DNA of 64,000 bases from positions 248,001 to 312,000 of the forward strand of contig NZ_CALYPR010000003.1 of the NCBI RefSeq assembly GCF_945277285.1, written 5' to 3'. How positions within the stretch are numbered: position 1 is the stretch's first letter; every line of letters starts with the position of its first letter. The translations under genes were made by a program, and so were the position numbers. Shown here one piece after another: positions 20,119-30,072 of this stretch. The stretch is from an uncultured Bartonella sp. (GTDB lineage: Bacteria > Pseudomonadota > Alphaproteobacteria > Rhizobiales > Rhizobiaceae). The notes below the pieces were generated by a model. That model had not been told where the DNA came from. It worked only from the letters and a program-made list of their open reading frames with translations, and did not search any database.

Positions 20119-21084
20119 ATGGAAAAAGTCCTTACAGTTACGTTCAACCCGACAGTTGATGCTGCCAGTGAAGCAGAAGTAGTGCGACCAACACATAAAA
20201 TCCGCACAAGTGATGAAAGCTTCCATCCTGGTGGCGGCGGAATCAATGTTGCGCGCGTCATCCATCGCTTGGGCGGCGATGTGACAGCTCTCTATGCTTG
20301 TGGTGGTATTATGGGTAATGTTTTGAGCCACTTGATGGATGAACGCAGCATTCGATGTGTCAAAATTCCTATTTCTGGAAACACCCGCGTCAATAATGTA
20401 ATTCATGAACGTGCTTCTGGCATGGAATATCGTTTCGTTGCCGAAGGACCAATCATGGAAGAGGCTGAATGGAACGCCATTATTGATGAAACGACAAAAC
20501 TTGAATGGGACTGGTTGGTCGTAAGCGGCAGTTTGCCGCGCAATGTTCCAATTAATGTCTATGACACGCTGATTGATATCGCGCATAAACGCAATGCGCG
20601 TATTGTAGCAGACACATCAGGAGAAGCGCTCAAACATGTATTGAAAAAAGGCGGTTTAACACTGGTCAAACCAAGCCAAGGAGAATTTGAAGCATGTACA
20701 GGAAAAACATACAGTTTGACCGATGATATTGCCAAAGCAGCTCAGGAATATTGCATCAATGGAGCCTCCGAGATTATCACTGTAACGCTCGGGCATCAGG
20801 GGGCGGTATTAGCAACAAAAGATAAAACACTTTATCTTCCTTCACCTCATGTCAGGGTAATCAGTGCTTCTGGTGCCGGTGATAGTTTTGTTGCTGGAAT
20901 GGTTCATGGTCTTGCTGCTGGTTGGGAACCGGAAGATGCTTTCCGTCTAGCAACAGCTTGTGGCACTGCTGCTGTTGCCGAAAAAGGAACAGGTCTTAGC
21001 CAGATTGCTAATATCAAACGCCTATACAAATATCTTGCACGTAAAGACAAAAACGTTGGTCCGGCGACATTATCACTAGATTAA
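20119..21084 (+). CDS. PfkB-family sugar kinase (phosphofructokinase 2 / 1-phosphofructokinase-like)
   Basis: Carbohydrate kinase (321 residues) of the ribokinase/PfkB superfamily. The first signature HPGGGGINVARVIHRLGG is at about residues 35-52, as in E. coli PfkB, and the second signature with the catalytic base is ASGAGDSFVAGMV near residue 250. VVSGSLPRNVP and TLVKPSQGEFE are also conserved in the tagatose/fructose phosphate kinase branch. The start at 20119 (MEKVLTVTFNP) is chosen over an upstream one by homology. The substrate is probably fructose-6-phosphate or a related phosphosugar. Confidence 0.85.
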   Translation: MEKVLTVTFNPTVDAASEAEVVRPTHKIRTSDESFHPGGGGINVARVIHRLGGDVTALYACGGIMGNVLSHLMDERSIRCVKIPISGNTRVNNVIHERASGMEYRFVAEGPIMEEAEWNAIIDETTKLEWDWLVVSGSLPRNVPINVYDTLIDIAHKRNARIVADTSGEALKHVLKKGGLTLVKPSQGEFEACTGKTYSLTDDIAKAAQEYCINGASEIITVTLGHQGAVLATKDKTLYLPSPHVRVISASGAGDSFVAGMVHGLAAGWEPEDAFRLATACGTAAVAEKGTGLSQIANIKRLYKYLARKDKNVGPATLSLD

Positions 21085-21604
21085 TAAGTGTGCTTCATTC
21101 AGATTTTTCGTTTTTCGTAACGATTACTGTTTGAGATAATACAGTTTTAGTCAATCAATAACAAAGATTGTCTATTATGGTGTCAAATTATGCTCGGCCA
21201 ATATAGAAACGAGGCATGATCTTGTTTAAGACAATTTTTCTCTTAAATTTTAATTGAAAAAATGGATAGTTCTGAAACTTTTAAATCATTATGAAGCATG
21301 ATAATTCACAAGATATATGTTGTTTAACTTGGATTTCAAAAAGGTATAAATAAAAACACGATAATATTTTAAAAGAATTAATATTATGTTTAATTAACTT
21401 TGTATAATTTTTATTATTTTTAATTATACAAAATATTTTATCAGTTGTTTACACGTCTTCCAAACATTAAAAATTAAATCAAATGATGAACAACGAATCA
21501 TAACAGCTTATCTAAATAGAATACAGAAATGATTGAAATAAATCAATAATTTTTATTTGTCATTAATATTCTAAGTCAAATAATAAGAATTTTTTACACC
21601 ATCT
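21085..21604. other. AT-rich intergenic region
   Basis: About 520 bases between two convergent genes (the PfkB-type kinase and ppx). The sequence is very AT-rich, especially from 21250 onward, and I find no gene, RNA or clear GC-rich terminator. Confidence 0.4.
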
Positions 21605-23119
21605 TTAAATAATTTCATAACTCAAATCTTTTTCCGTTACCTTGGCTAGTTGTTCCAGTCGCCCCCATGGCCGCTCAGCAATAAGATCGGCATGGCGTCT
21701 TGGAATTGTCAGAACAATTTTCTTTTTTTCCGCTTTCCATATTAAATCAGTCAGGATTCCCGCGGTTGATGCCGAAAATAGATTGGCTACACGCATGAGG
21801 CCTCCTAAAAAGCGTGCTCTTTCTAATGTCGTCTTATCAGCCAATTTTATAATTGCTGGTGCATCATCATCAACAAACAGTCCTTCATTACGATAAAAAA
21901 CCGATAGAGCTACATAGACCCGCCCGTGGTGTGTAATCCCCGGATAAGGACCAAATGCAACTTGATTAGCAGATTGATCGCCACGGTAGTCAGGATGGAA
22001 ACGCCAGCCGATATCAGCTAGCAAACAGGCAGCTTCCCGGTATCTTTTTTGTTCTTCATTTTCCTGAATTTTAAAAACATCAAAAGCGTTTTTGGTGAAT
22101 CCGATCATCTCATAGGCTTGCTCGGGTGAACGGGCCCTCAGTGTCGCCATTTCCTGACAAGCGGCAATAAGCGGATCATCATTTTGCAATTTGGGAGACA
22201 ATTGCGAAAACATAAATCCTTCTCTGACACCAGCCCCCGAAAAAATTATTTTCTTGGGCTTCAAACAACGCAATAGCTCGGTGAGCACGGCTGCGCCATA
22301 AGAGAGCAATTGCCGACGATTTTTGGATATTGCCGAGATATTTTTGAGCTGCTCGATTTCTCCCTTGGTTACCCGGCGAAGAAATGTTTCCATATCTGAA
22401 AAGTCGACTTCGTAACCGTGCATAACCGGAAGTGGATAACGTTTAAAGGCAATATGAAGTTTTGCGAGATTGCGCCATGTCCCACCTACAGCATAAAAAT
22501 TCCGCCCCCTATTTTTACTCAATATCTCGCAATTTTTAAGATAGTTCCGGGCAATTTTTGTTGCTTCGGCAAGGTTATTATCCGACATATCCTGAAGCCG
22601 TAAACCACCAAGTGGCAATGTAATGCCGTCATCTCCGACATTCATTTCATGAATATCTACAAGTTCAAGGCTCCCTCCCCCCAAATCGCCCGCTATTCCA
22701 TCAGGATGATGAAATGTGGAAACAATACCATAGGCAGAAAACGTTGCCTCCTCTTTGCCGCTTAAAACCTTGATACCGGTTTTGAGAATTTTTTCTGCAT
22801 CATTGATGAAAGCAGGCCCGTTTTTGGCTTCACGCGCTGCAGCTGTTGCCAGAGTATGTATTTCACTAACGCCAATTTGCTCACAAATAGCATGGAAGCG
22901 TCGCAAGGTGCGTAGTGCCATTTCAACAGAGTCAACTTCCAGACATCCAGTCTTTGCAACGCCTTTGCCTAGACCACAAAGAATTTTTTCATTGAATAAT
23001 ACAGTTGGGGAGCGCACCAAACCTTCATAAACGACCAGACGAACCGAGTTTGAACCGATGTCGATTACAGCAACCGGTTTACGACCTTTTAACCGGCCTT
23101 GAGCCATAGAATTTTCCAT
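21605..23119 (-). CDS. ppx: Exopolyphosphatase / pppGpp phosphohydrolase family
   Basis: Releases phosphate from polyphosphate chains (504 residues). ASKHA-fold motifs are visible: PVAVIDIGSNSVRLVVYEG near the N-terminus, and IAGDLGGGSLELVDI near residue 140, the phosphate-binding loops of the Ppx/GppA family. An HD-like C-terminal domain follows. A six-base gap separates it from ppk upstream, so both are very likely one operon controlling polyphosphate levels. An internal ATG (MAQGRL) four codons later is an alternative start. Confidence 0.92.
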   Translation of the reverse strand: MENSMAQGRLKGRKPVAVIDIGSNSVRLVVYEGLVRSPTVLFNEKILCGLGKGVAKTGCLEVDSVEMALRTLRRFHAICEQIGVSEIHTLATAAAREAKNGPAFINDAEKILKTGIKVLSGKEEATFSAYGIVSTFHHPDGIAGDLGGGSLELVDIHEMNVGDDGITLPLGGLRLQDMSDNNLAEATKIARNYLKNCEILSKNRGRNFYAVGGTWRNLAKLHIAFKRYPLPVMHGYEVDFSDMETFLRRVTKGEIEQLKNISAISKNRRQLLSYGAAVLTELLRCLKPKKIIFSGAGVREGFMFSQLSPKLQNDDPLIAACQEMATLRARSPEQAYEMIGFTKNAFDVFKIQENEEQKRYREAACLLADIGWRFHPDYRGDQSANQVAFGPYPGITHHGRVYVALSVFYRNEGLFVDDDAPAIIKLADKTTLERARFLGGLMRVANLFSASTAGILTDLIWKAEKKKIVLTIPRRHADLIAERPWGRLEQLAKVTEKDLSYEII

Positions 23120-23125
23120 AAATTT

Positions 23126-25330
23126 TCAGTCTTTATTCGTAGTTTCTGTTTGTTGGCGGCGAAGCGCGATAATACGTGGTGCAGAAGATCTTAATGATTT
23201 TCCGCGACCGGAAAGGCTTGGATTTGTCATAAAATATTCCTGTGCATTGAACGGCTTCTCACCTTTAAGAGGCGTAATGCGGCGTGACGTGCCATCACTT
23301 AATATTTCGAAACTCTGCTGATTGTCGATAATATTTGCCAACATGATCTGTGAAAGTATTTGCTGATGCACCGTTTTGTTGAAGACCGGTACTAATGTTT
23401 CAACACGCCTGTCAAGATTTCTTGTCATCATATCAGCCGAACCAAAATAAACGATTGCATTTTCGTTTGGCAAATCCTCGCCATTGCCGAAGCAGAATAT
23501 GCGACTATGTTCCAGAAAACGCCCGACAATTGATTTTGCCCGGATATTGTCAGAAAACCCGGGAATCCCCGGACGTAGACAACAAATGCCGCGAACGACT
23601 AGATCAACCTGAACACCTGCCTGCCCAGCTCGATACAGAGCGTCAATGATTTGCGGATCGACGAGCGAATTCATTTTCATCCAGATTGCCGCCGGCTTTC
23701 CTTCTCTTGCATGGGCAATTTCATCTTCAATATGCCCGATAATGCGACGGCGCAAAGTCAATGGAGAAAAAGCAAGCTTCATCGGTTCATCCGGTTGCGC
23801 ATAACCGGTAATATAATTAAAGATCAACTGGACGTCATGTCCGATATTGTCATCAGTCGTAAAGAATGACAAATCGGTGTAAATTTTGGCGGTGATAGGA
23901 TGATAATTGCCTGTCCCCAAATGGACATAAGAGCGCAATCGGTTTTCTTCCCGACGCACGACAAGTGACATTTTTGCATGTGTTTTGAGCTCAATAAAGC
24001 CGAAAACAACCTGAACCCCAGCCCTTTCAAGATCCCTTGCCCAGCGGATATTTGCCTCTTCATCAAAGCGGGCTTTCAATTCGACCAGAGCCGTAACAGA
24101 TTTTCCAGCTTCCGATGCATCAATGAGTGCCCGTACAATCGGGCTATCATTGGATGTCCGATAAAGCGTTTGTTTGATTGCCAAAACATCAGTATCGGCA
24201 GCGGCTTGACGAAGAAACTGCACGACCACATCGAACGATTCATAGGGATGGTGAACGACAATATCTTTTTCACGAATTGCCGCAAAACAATCTCCTGCAT
24301 GCTCTCTGATCCGCTCTGGAAAGCGTGGATTATAAGGAACGAATTTCAAGTCTTCACGCGGAATCGAAACAATTTCGGAAATCATATTAAGTGCCAACAG
24401 CCCGTCCTGAACACTGATACGATTATCCGGCACGCCAAGCTCTGTTGTAACGAACTGGCGTAAATCATCCGGCATTTCAGCGTCAAATTCGATACGGATA
24501 ACTTGACCGCGCCGTCTGCGCTTCAACGCTGTTTCAAACAACCGAACCAAGTCTTCTGCTTCTTCTTCGACTTCAATATCGCTGTCACGAATAACTCTGA
24601 AAGTTCCAGCCCCGTTTACTTCATATCCCGGGAAAAGACGACCAATAAACAGGCTTACAATATCTTCTAATGAAATAAAGCGATAGCCGTGCCCTTCATC
24701 AGGCAAAAGTGTAAAGCGTTTGAGTGCTGTCGGGAGCCTTAGAAGTGCTGTCATCGGTTGGTGGTCAGCTCGCCGGAGCAAATGAAGAGCAATCGAAAAC
24801 CCCAAGTTCGGTATAAAAGGGAACGGATGCGCCGGATCAATTGAAAGCGGGGTAAGAACCGGAAATATTGTTTCGAGAAAATGGGTCTCGAGCCAGCTTT
24901 TTTCGGTGTCCGTCAAACGATCCGGACGGATAATGGAGATTTTTTCCTGTTCAAGTTCATGGCGCAACGCGCGCAATTCCTGTTGCTGGTTTGATTGCAA
25001 ACGCGCAACTTCGGCTAGCACAAAGTCGAGCTGTTCCTGTGGCGTACGCCCGTCAGCGCTGTGTGTTACAATTCCAGCTCGCACTTGACCCGCGAGCCCA
25101 GCAATGCGCACCATAAAAAACTCGTCAAGGTTGGTTGCAGAGATTGATAAAAACCTTAGACGTTCAAGCAATGGATGTTTTTTATTTGCTGCTTCCATTA
25201 ACACCCTGCTATTAAATTGGAGCCAGGAAAACTCGCGATTTATGAAACGTTCGGGCGTTTCCATGTTGATCGCGTCAGCATTTGGCTGTTCTGCCACAGA
25301 ATTCGATGAGTTTTTTGTGCGTAGAGCCAT
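23126..25330 (-). CDS. ppk: Polyphosphate kinase 1
   Basis: Reversible enzyme that builds polyphosphate from ATP (734 residues, normal PPK1 length). The N-terminal domain has [16 protein letters not shown] and [16 protein letters not shown]; the central head domain has [18 protein letters not shown]; the autophosphorylated catalytic histidine lies in [18 protein letters not shown], followed by GYAQPDEP. The C-terminal domain has [18 protein letters not shown]. The first 20 residues are Ser/Asn-rich and probably disordered. First gene of the ppk-ppx operon. Confidence 0.95.
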   Translation of the reverse strand: MALRTKNSSNSVAEQPNADAINMETPERFINREFSWLQFNSRVLMEAANKKHPLLERLRFLSISATNLDEFFMVRIAGLAGQVRAGIVTHSADGRTPQEQLDFVLAEVARLQSNQQQELRALRHELEQEKISIIRPDRLTDTEKSWLETHFLETIFPVLTPLSIDPAHPFPFIPNLGFSIALHLLRRADHQPMTALLRLPTALKRFTLLPDEGHGYRFISLEDIVSLFIGRLFPGYEVNGAGTFRVIRDSDIEVEEEAEDLVRLFETALKRRRRGQVIRIEFDAEMPDDLRQFVTTELGVPDNRISVQDGLLALNMISEIVSIPREDLKFVPYNPRFPERIREHAGDCFAAIREKDIVVHHPYESFDVVVQFLRQAAADTDVLAIKQTLYRTSNDSPIVRALIDASEAGKSVTALVELKARFDEEANIRWARDLERAGVQVVFGFIELKTHAKMSLVVRREENRLRSYVHLGTGNYHPITAKIYTDLSFFTTDDNIGHDVQLIFNYITGYAQPDEPMKLAFSPLTLRRRIIGHIEDEIAHAREGKPAAIWMKMNSLVDPQIIDALYRAGQAGVQVDLVVRGICCLRPGIPGFSDNIRAKSIVGRFLEHSRIFCFGNGEDLPNENAIVYFGSADMMTRNLDRRVETLVPVFNKTVHQQILSQIMLANIIDNQQSFEILSDGTSRRITPLKGEKPFNAQEYFMTNPSLSGRGKSLRSSAPRIIALRRQQTETTNKD

Positions 25331-25890
25331 AATTGCTTTCCCTTTATCCTATTGTTTTTATGCAGCAACCATTTTAGTTAGAGTACCGAATAAAATACAA
25401 AATCTGTCTGAATGAACAAGTTCACAATGATCGCTGTTGGAACTTTACAACCCGTACTCCATAATGACAAATCAATATCAGGTTTTTGAGCAATATTATT
25501 TTTTCTCGCTATTTTGCTCATAATCCTCTTATTGGTTCTTATAAAACAGTTTGCTGGAAATTTCGTTTGACAGCAAATTAGATCACAACATCGTCATTCA
25601 TAGCCATTTGGCCCAAACTCGAAGTAGCCCTGTTGGTTTTTCAATATTTGCAAACAACCGCGTTGATTGATTTTCTAATGTATCGCCGGTTTTAGGTTTA
25701 CGTGAACAATTAACAAGTATATTTTATCATCTGTTACAGCTAAAAATTTATTATTTCTTAAACATTAATTTCGCGTTATCTGTATAATATAAAACCTGAG
25801 TTTCTACTATTAACGTTAAATGGAACATTACAATTCGCGAAAATCGGTCGATGCCAAATTCTAGCTTTTTTTGCTTTACATCTGTTATTA
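25331..25890. other. Intergenic region upstream of ppk, with the leader of the next gene
   Basis: About 560 bases, AT-rich, holding divergent promoters for ppk and for the protein at 25.9 kb. No gene was recognised. A run of seven T at 25866-25872 lies just after an out-of-frame ATG at 25851, discussed with the next gene. Confidence 0.4.
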
Positions 25891-26622
25891 TTGTTTACAG
25901 AAATAGCTTATACGCAAAGCACGAACTCTTCGTCATTCCAACAACCAGAAAAAATGCAAACAAGCTTTAAATTGGCGTATTTTGTTCCTGATGGCTGGGA
26001 TATAGAATTTCTTGATCAGGACGATCTTAATGATGATGGCGAACTTGACACTGTCATGCTCCTTCACGAAAGAGATATAAAAAAATTTAAAACACCTGAT
26101 GACATTGATCCAAGTGAGCACACTAATAGCTATCAGCGTGATACCAATCCTCGTAAATTACGCGTTTTATTCGGCGAGGGAAAAATGTGGCGGCTCGTTA
26201 TTGATAACACAAATTTTATCCCGCAAATGACCGCAAATATGGATGACACTCAAGATCCTTTTAATGATGTAACTGGAGGATATGTTGCAACACAAAAAGG
26301 CAAGTTAATTTTTAGGTTAGGCTCGTTCAGTGATTCAATTGATTATAAAATTTACACTTTCCGTTGGCAGAATGATAATTTTACCCTGATTGGTTATGAC
26401 ACCTATAGTCATCACCGTTATACCGGTGATGAGACCGATAAAAGTTATAATTTTTTGACTTATCGGGAAAAAATTATAACGGAAAATTCAAGCGAAAGTG
26501 AAAATTATAAGCCGCAAACAATCATTTGGAAAAATTTGAAGCATCTTCCACTAATGACAATTGATAAGATCAACGAAGGCAACATTTCTGAGTATTTAAA
26601 AATGTGTGGCGATGTCGATTAA
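25891..26622 (+). CDS. Unrecognised, probably exported protein with uncertain start
   Basis: A 243-residue frame opening with a TTG codon. The codons immediately upstream in the same frame read ILAFFALHLLLLF and continue into TEIAYTQ, which looks like a signal peptide, but this frame has no ATG. An ATG at 25851 is one base out of frame, and removing one T from the seven-T run at 25866-25872 would join them as MPNSSFFALHLLLLF. The mature part is acidic, with an EF-hand-like DQDDLNDDGELD stretch and Trp/Tyr-rich strands (KIYTFRWQNDNFTLIGYDTYSHHRYTGDE). I do not know the family. It may be a pseudogene or a phase-variable gene. Confidence 0.6.
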   Translation: MFTEIAYTQSTNSSSFQQPEKMQTSFKLAYFVPDGWDIEFLDQDDLNDDGELDTVMLLHERDIKKFKTPDDIDPSEHTNSYQRDTNPRKLRVLFGEGKMWRLVIDNTNFIPQMTANMDDTQDPFNDVTGGYVATQKGKLIFRLGSFSDSIDYKIYTFRWQNDNFTLIGYDTYSHHRYTGDETDKSYNFLTYREKIITENSSESENYKPQTIIWKNLKHLPLMTIDKINEGNISEYLKMCGDVD

Positions 26623-27537
26623 TTTTAAAGTGAATTTGTCTCCTTTAATCATTTTCTTGACTCCAGCTCCAGTTTTTCAAACAAGATAAAATCATTGGTG
26701 CGAGCGATGTTGAAGAGATAGAATTCATATTGATCAGATCATGAGTAAATGTATAAATGCCCCCTTAAATTTTTTGGTAAACTGATCCTTTTTTAAAGTC
26801 ATCACGTTAAAGTAGAGGCCTACAGTTTCATAGATCCTTCGGCGTGTTAACGCTTAAACATATTTTATAAAGCTCGTTAAAACTAATCTTTCCATGCCAT
26901 AATTTCTTTCGACATTGAGTGTTAAGATATTTAGCGATGCAGGCTAAAATACTACGACTCCCGCCTGCTTTTTCGTCATTCAACGGTGTTTCGGGTAAAA
27001 CTCAAATGCATTTCATTGTTTCTTGCTCTGCTAACAAACATTGTGTTGTTTTAGTTTAAAACCTTTACGTATCTGATATGTCATAGATATCCTTTTACAT
27101 TTAAAAATCGACCGCCGGACGCCTGCCTTAAAATATCTGTCATAATGATAATTCATATAAGCGAGCGTCTATCTAGTCAAAGGTAGCAAAAAGGCGGTCA
27201 TTCCTGAAGTATCCCACTCATCCCAAAGCTCTGAAGCACTTTCACTCATCGACAAGTGCTTCGTGTTATTGCGCCTTATGTTCGGTACAACAGCCAAACA
27301 TAGTAAGACTGTCGTTGGACCTTTCTGTCACTATGATGCGCAGCCAACCTTTTTACTTAATAACAAAACGTTAAAATCGACATTTTTTCGCCGGCTCAGA
27401 AAATGAATTCACTCATCAGACTTTATTCAATTAAACCAATGAACCACGAATGACAGAAAACTTGATTTAAAAAATCAACATGTCACAACCATTATATTTA
27501 TAAAAAGGAAGAGACTTCTGTCCGATAAACATTCATG
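26623..27537. other. Gene-poor region beside the prfB fragment
   Basis: More than 900 bases without a convincing gene. One frame on the + strand stays open for about 80 codons (roughly 27160-27405) but lacks a good start and has no recognisable motif. The sequence is less AT-rich than the island's own spacers, so it may contain eroded genes. I saw no integrase or transposase remnant, though short degraded pieces would escape reading by eye. Confidence 0.4.
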
Positions 27538-27574
27538 AAAAAAGCCCGCTTCAGATCCAGATAAAGCCGGGCTT
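27538..27574 (-). terminator. Rho-independent terminator, apparently the original prfB terminator
   Basis: Read on the minus strand, AAGCCCG pairs with CGGGCTT, with CTT/AAG extending the stem across a one-base bulge, a 12-base loop and a following T-run. It lies 30 bases downstream of the stop codon of the partial prfB copy, the position expected for the terminator of prfB. The intact prfB at 50.1 kb has no comparable structure downstream. Confidence 0.82.
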
Positions 27575-27603
27575 CTATGGTGTTGGAGAAGACAGTGGAT
27601 GTG

Positions 27604-28067
27604 TTATGTTACATCTTCCACATGTTCAACTCCGCCTTTGATGCGTTGCGCAAGCGCGGCTTCCATAAATGCATCAATATCTCCGTCAAACACAGCTTGC
27701 GGGTCGGTATTTTCAACTCCGGTACGCAAATCTTTTACCAGCTGATATGGTTGCAAAACATAGGAACGTATCTGATGCCCCCAACCTATTTCTGTTTTTG
27801 AAGCCTCAAGTGCATTTGCTTCGTTTTCACGCCTTTTTAATTCTTCTTCATAAAGACGCGCTCTCAACATTGCCCAAGCGGTCGCACGGTTTTTATGTTG
27901 TGATCTCTCAGCTTGACATTGGACAACAATGCCGGTTTTCAGGTGTGTAATGCGAACCGCAGAATCCGTTGTATTAATATGTTGCCCACCAGCACCCGAT
28001 GCACGATAGGTATCAATGCGAACGTCAGATTCTGAAACATCAACCTCGATATTGTCGTCAATGACCG
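27604..28067 (-). pseudogene. Partial duplicate of the 3' end of prfB (release factor 2)
   Basis: 464 bases that align without gaps to 50109-50572, the last 154 codons of the intact prfB. It contains the GGQ loop region ([19 protein letters not shown]) through the C-terminus ([10 protein letters not shown]), but has no N-terminal domain and no start for a functional factor. Only five mismatches are visible (27605, 27607, 27631, 27678, 27690), all in the distal 87 bases; 27691-28067 is identical. Two mismatches change residues (Leu to Phe and Leu to Ile). The stop is TAA here and TGA in the intact gene. The similarity ends abruptly at 28067. Confidence 0.95.
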
Positions 28068-28700
28068 CTTTTCCTATATAAAGTTAATCGTGTAATTATC
28101 TGTCGTTATGTGTATTTTGAAACAATATACTATTATCCAGATATATTCCTTACGCTGTACTAACCACATTATTAAATATAATATATTTTTAATGAAATAT
28201 GCTACCCTATTGAAAATCAATATAAACACTGTTAAACTAATATAGAACGGATACATATAAAAGATATAATATTTCAAATATATTATAGATAATACATACA
28301 ATATACATAAAATATAAATACGAAATGAAAAATTTTAAAGAACAAAATTAAATACATATTGAAAAATTAAAATAGCATCTTTTCAATTTACGAAACTTTC
28401 CGTTCTCTGACGTCAATTTTAATTATTGAATTTAAACTTCGCACACCTAATAAATTGATAAAGTCTGAAATGTGTTTTTTCTCTCAGTATTGTTAACACA
28501 TTAACAATCTTTTCCACAACTTAATCAACTTTGATTTAAATATATAAATAAATAAATTCAATAGGTTAGTTTTTTAATTAAAAAATATTCAGGTACAATT
28601 TTCCGATTTTTCAAACTCGTATGTGATTTTGGGTTATAAAATTAAACAGCATTAGAATATGTGCTCATTTTATCAAAAGCAAATTCAACCGGTTTTGTTT
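28068..28700. other. Very AT-rich left end of the island
   Basis: About 630 bases immediately after the prfB repeat, extremely rich in A and T and in ATAT-type repeats, without a gene I can support. The sharp change of composition at 28068 marks the repeat boundary. Confidence 0.5.
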
Positions 28701-28991
28701 ATGTCCTATTTACGTGCTTTGCTAATGAGTTTAATTGCACCTTGTTTAATATTAACGGGATGCACTACATCAGAGGTCGGAGCTGCGAAATGGGCCGTAG
28801 GCGGCGCAGCAGTTGGGGCAGCTGGCGGCGCTCTATTCGGACATCATGAAAAAGCGATCTATGCCAGTGCTGCTACAGGTGCAGTTGCCGGGGGTTTAGT
28901 AGGTTATATACGCAATAAAGATGAAACCCGCTATTGTAGATTTTATGATAAGGACGGTTTTCCTTACGACGCACCTTGTAACAAACCTTGA
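28701..28991 (+). CDS. Small glycine-zipper lipoprotein
   Basis: A 96-residue protein with a lipoprotein signal: MSYLRALLMSLIAPCLILTGC, lipobox LTGC with the lipidated Cys at residue 21. A glycine-zipper follows (AAKWAVGGAAVGAAGGALFGHH, then SAATGAVAGGLVGYI), as in the rickettsial 17-kDa antigen and related outer-membrane lipoproteins. The C-terminal tail has two Cys (RYCRFYDKDGFPYDAPCNKP). The ATG at 28701 is chosen because it starts the signal peptide. It is the first gene inside the island, about 530 bases ahead of tssB; a link to the T6SS is unproven. Confidence 0.8.
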   Translation: MSYLRALLMSLIAPCLILTGCTTSEVGAAKWAVGGAAVGAAGGALFGHHEKAIYASAATGAVAGGLVGYIRNKDETRYCRFYDKDGFPYDAPCNKP

Positions 28992-29520
28992 TTAATCCCA
29001 CTGTTTAACAACAGTCCGTAAGTTTGAAAAATCCTTTTCAATTTTTTATTGGAACATTCAATTTATAAAAATTTAAGTTATTATTCAAATATATATCAAA
29101 AATTAATTAACTGGCTTAATATTTTTGAGTTTATATAACATCTAAATTATTTGGTTTTCTAAAAAATAATAAAAATATATTTGACAAACCCATTTTATAC
29201 AACTAACAGTCAGTTAATTAAATAATAGTTTATGGAAGAAATGTGATGGTACTTTTTGATAAAAACGTTATTTTTCGTTTTTTTGTAAAGGAGTTTATAT
29301 TTTTTGATTTAAAACAATTTTTGATATTATTTGATTCAAATCAATAATATTATATAATTAAATAATCTATTGTGTAAATACAAGGTATTGCGTATCAAGA
29401 TATTATTTTATATTTAATTTTTATAAAAAATTACCAATACGAATGATAATATACCTTATTTACGTGAGGATGTATTTGATTTTTCTGTCATTATCAGTGG
29501 CTAACGAATTGGAGAAAAAT
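28992..29520. other. AT-rich leader of the T6SS operon
   Basis: About 530 bases, strikingly AT-rich, which should hold the operon promoter. A TTGACA hexamer at 29181-29186 is a possible -35 element, but the -10 at the right distance is weak. I did not find a GG-N10-GC sigma-54 promoter here. A longer frame reaching 29443 is not needed for TssB. Confidence 0.4.
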
Positions 29521-30033
29521 ATGTCTAAAGGATCTCGAGAAGGATCAGTTGCACCTAAAGAACGCATTAATATTAAATATATACCAGCTACGGGTGGACA
29601 ACAGGAGGAGAAGGAACTTCCCCTGCGTATGATGTTCGTCGGTGATTTTACGGGTAGAGATGATCCAACGTTAGTCGAGGAAAGAAAAGTTGTTTCGGTA
29701 GATAAGAATACTTTTGCAAATGTAATGGAACAGCAAAATATTTCTCTTAATTTAACAGTTCCGAACACGTTGACCGAAAACAAAGATGATGAACTAAAAG
29801 CAAACCTAAAGATATCTTCGCTGGATGACTTTTCGCCTGACTCCGTTGCAAAGCAGATTCCTGAAACACGGAAATTATTAGAACTGCGGGATGCGCTTAA
29901 CGCCTTGAAAGGGCCTCTCGGCAATATTCCTTCTTTCAGACACGCCATTCAAAGCATCATTGAGGATCCGACACTGAGGGATGAAATCGTCAGAGAGTTA
30001 GCAGCATACGAAAAAGCTGAAAAATCGCATTAA
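29521..30033 (+). CDS. tssB: T6SS contractile sheath small subunit TssB (VipA)
   Basis: Small sheath protein (170 residues) which assembles with TssC into the contractile tube. The start at 29521 (MSKGSREGSVAPKERINIKY) is preceded by TTGGAGAAAA and fits TssB length. The core sequence ELPLRMMFVGDFTGRDD and the C-terminal LRDALNALKGPLGNIPSFRHAI are characteristic. An in-frame upstream start at 29443 would add a hydrophobic leader that is not expected. First gene of the T6SS operon, with tssC 39 bases downstream. Confidence 0.93.
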   Translation: MSKGSREGSVAPKERINIKYIPATGGQQEEKELPLRMMFVGDFTGRDDPTLVEERKVVSVDKNTFANVMEQQNISLNLTVPNTLTENKDDELKANLKISSLDDFSPDSVAKQIPETRKLLELRDALNALKGPLGNIPSFRHAIQSIIEDPTLRDEIVRELAAYEKAEKSH

Positions 30034-30072
30034 TTTGCTGTCTGAAAAGCTCGATAAAAAAGGAGAATGGCC

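Noticed and set aside
29041-29520. A sigma-54 promoter ahead of tssB
   Set aside because: I looked for GG-N10-GC with flanking consensus because a VasH-type activator is encoded downstream, but found no acceptable match.
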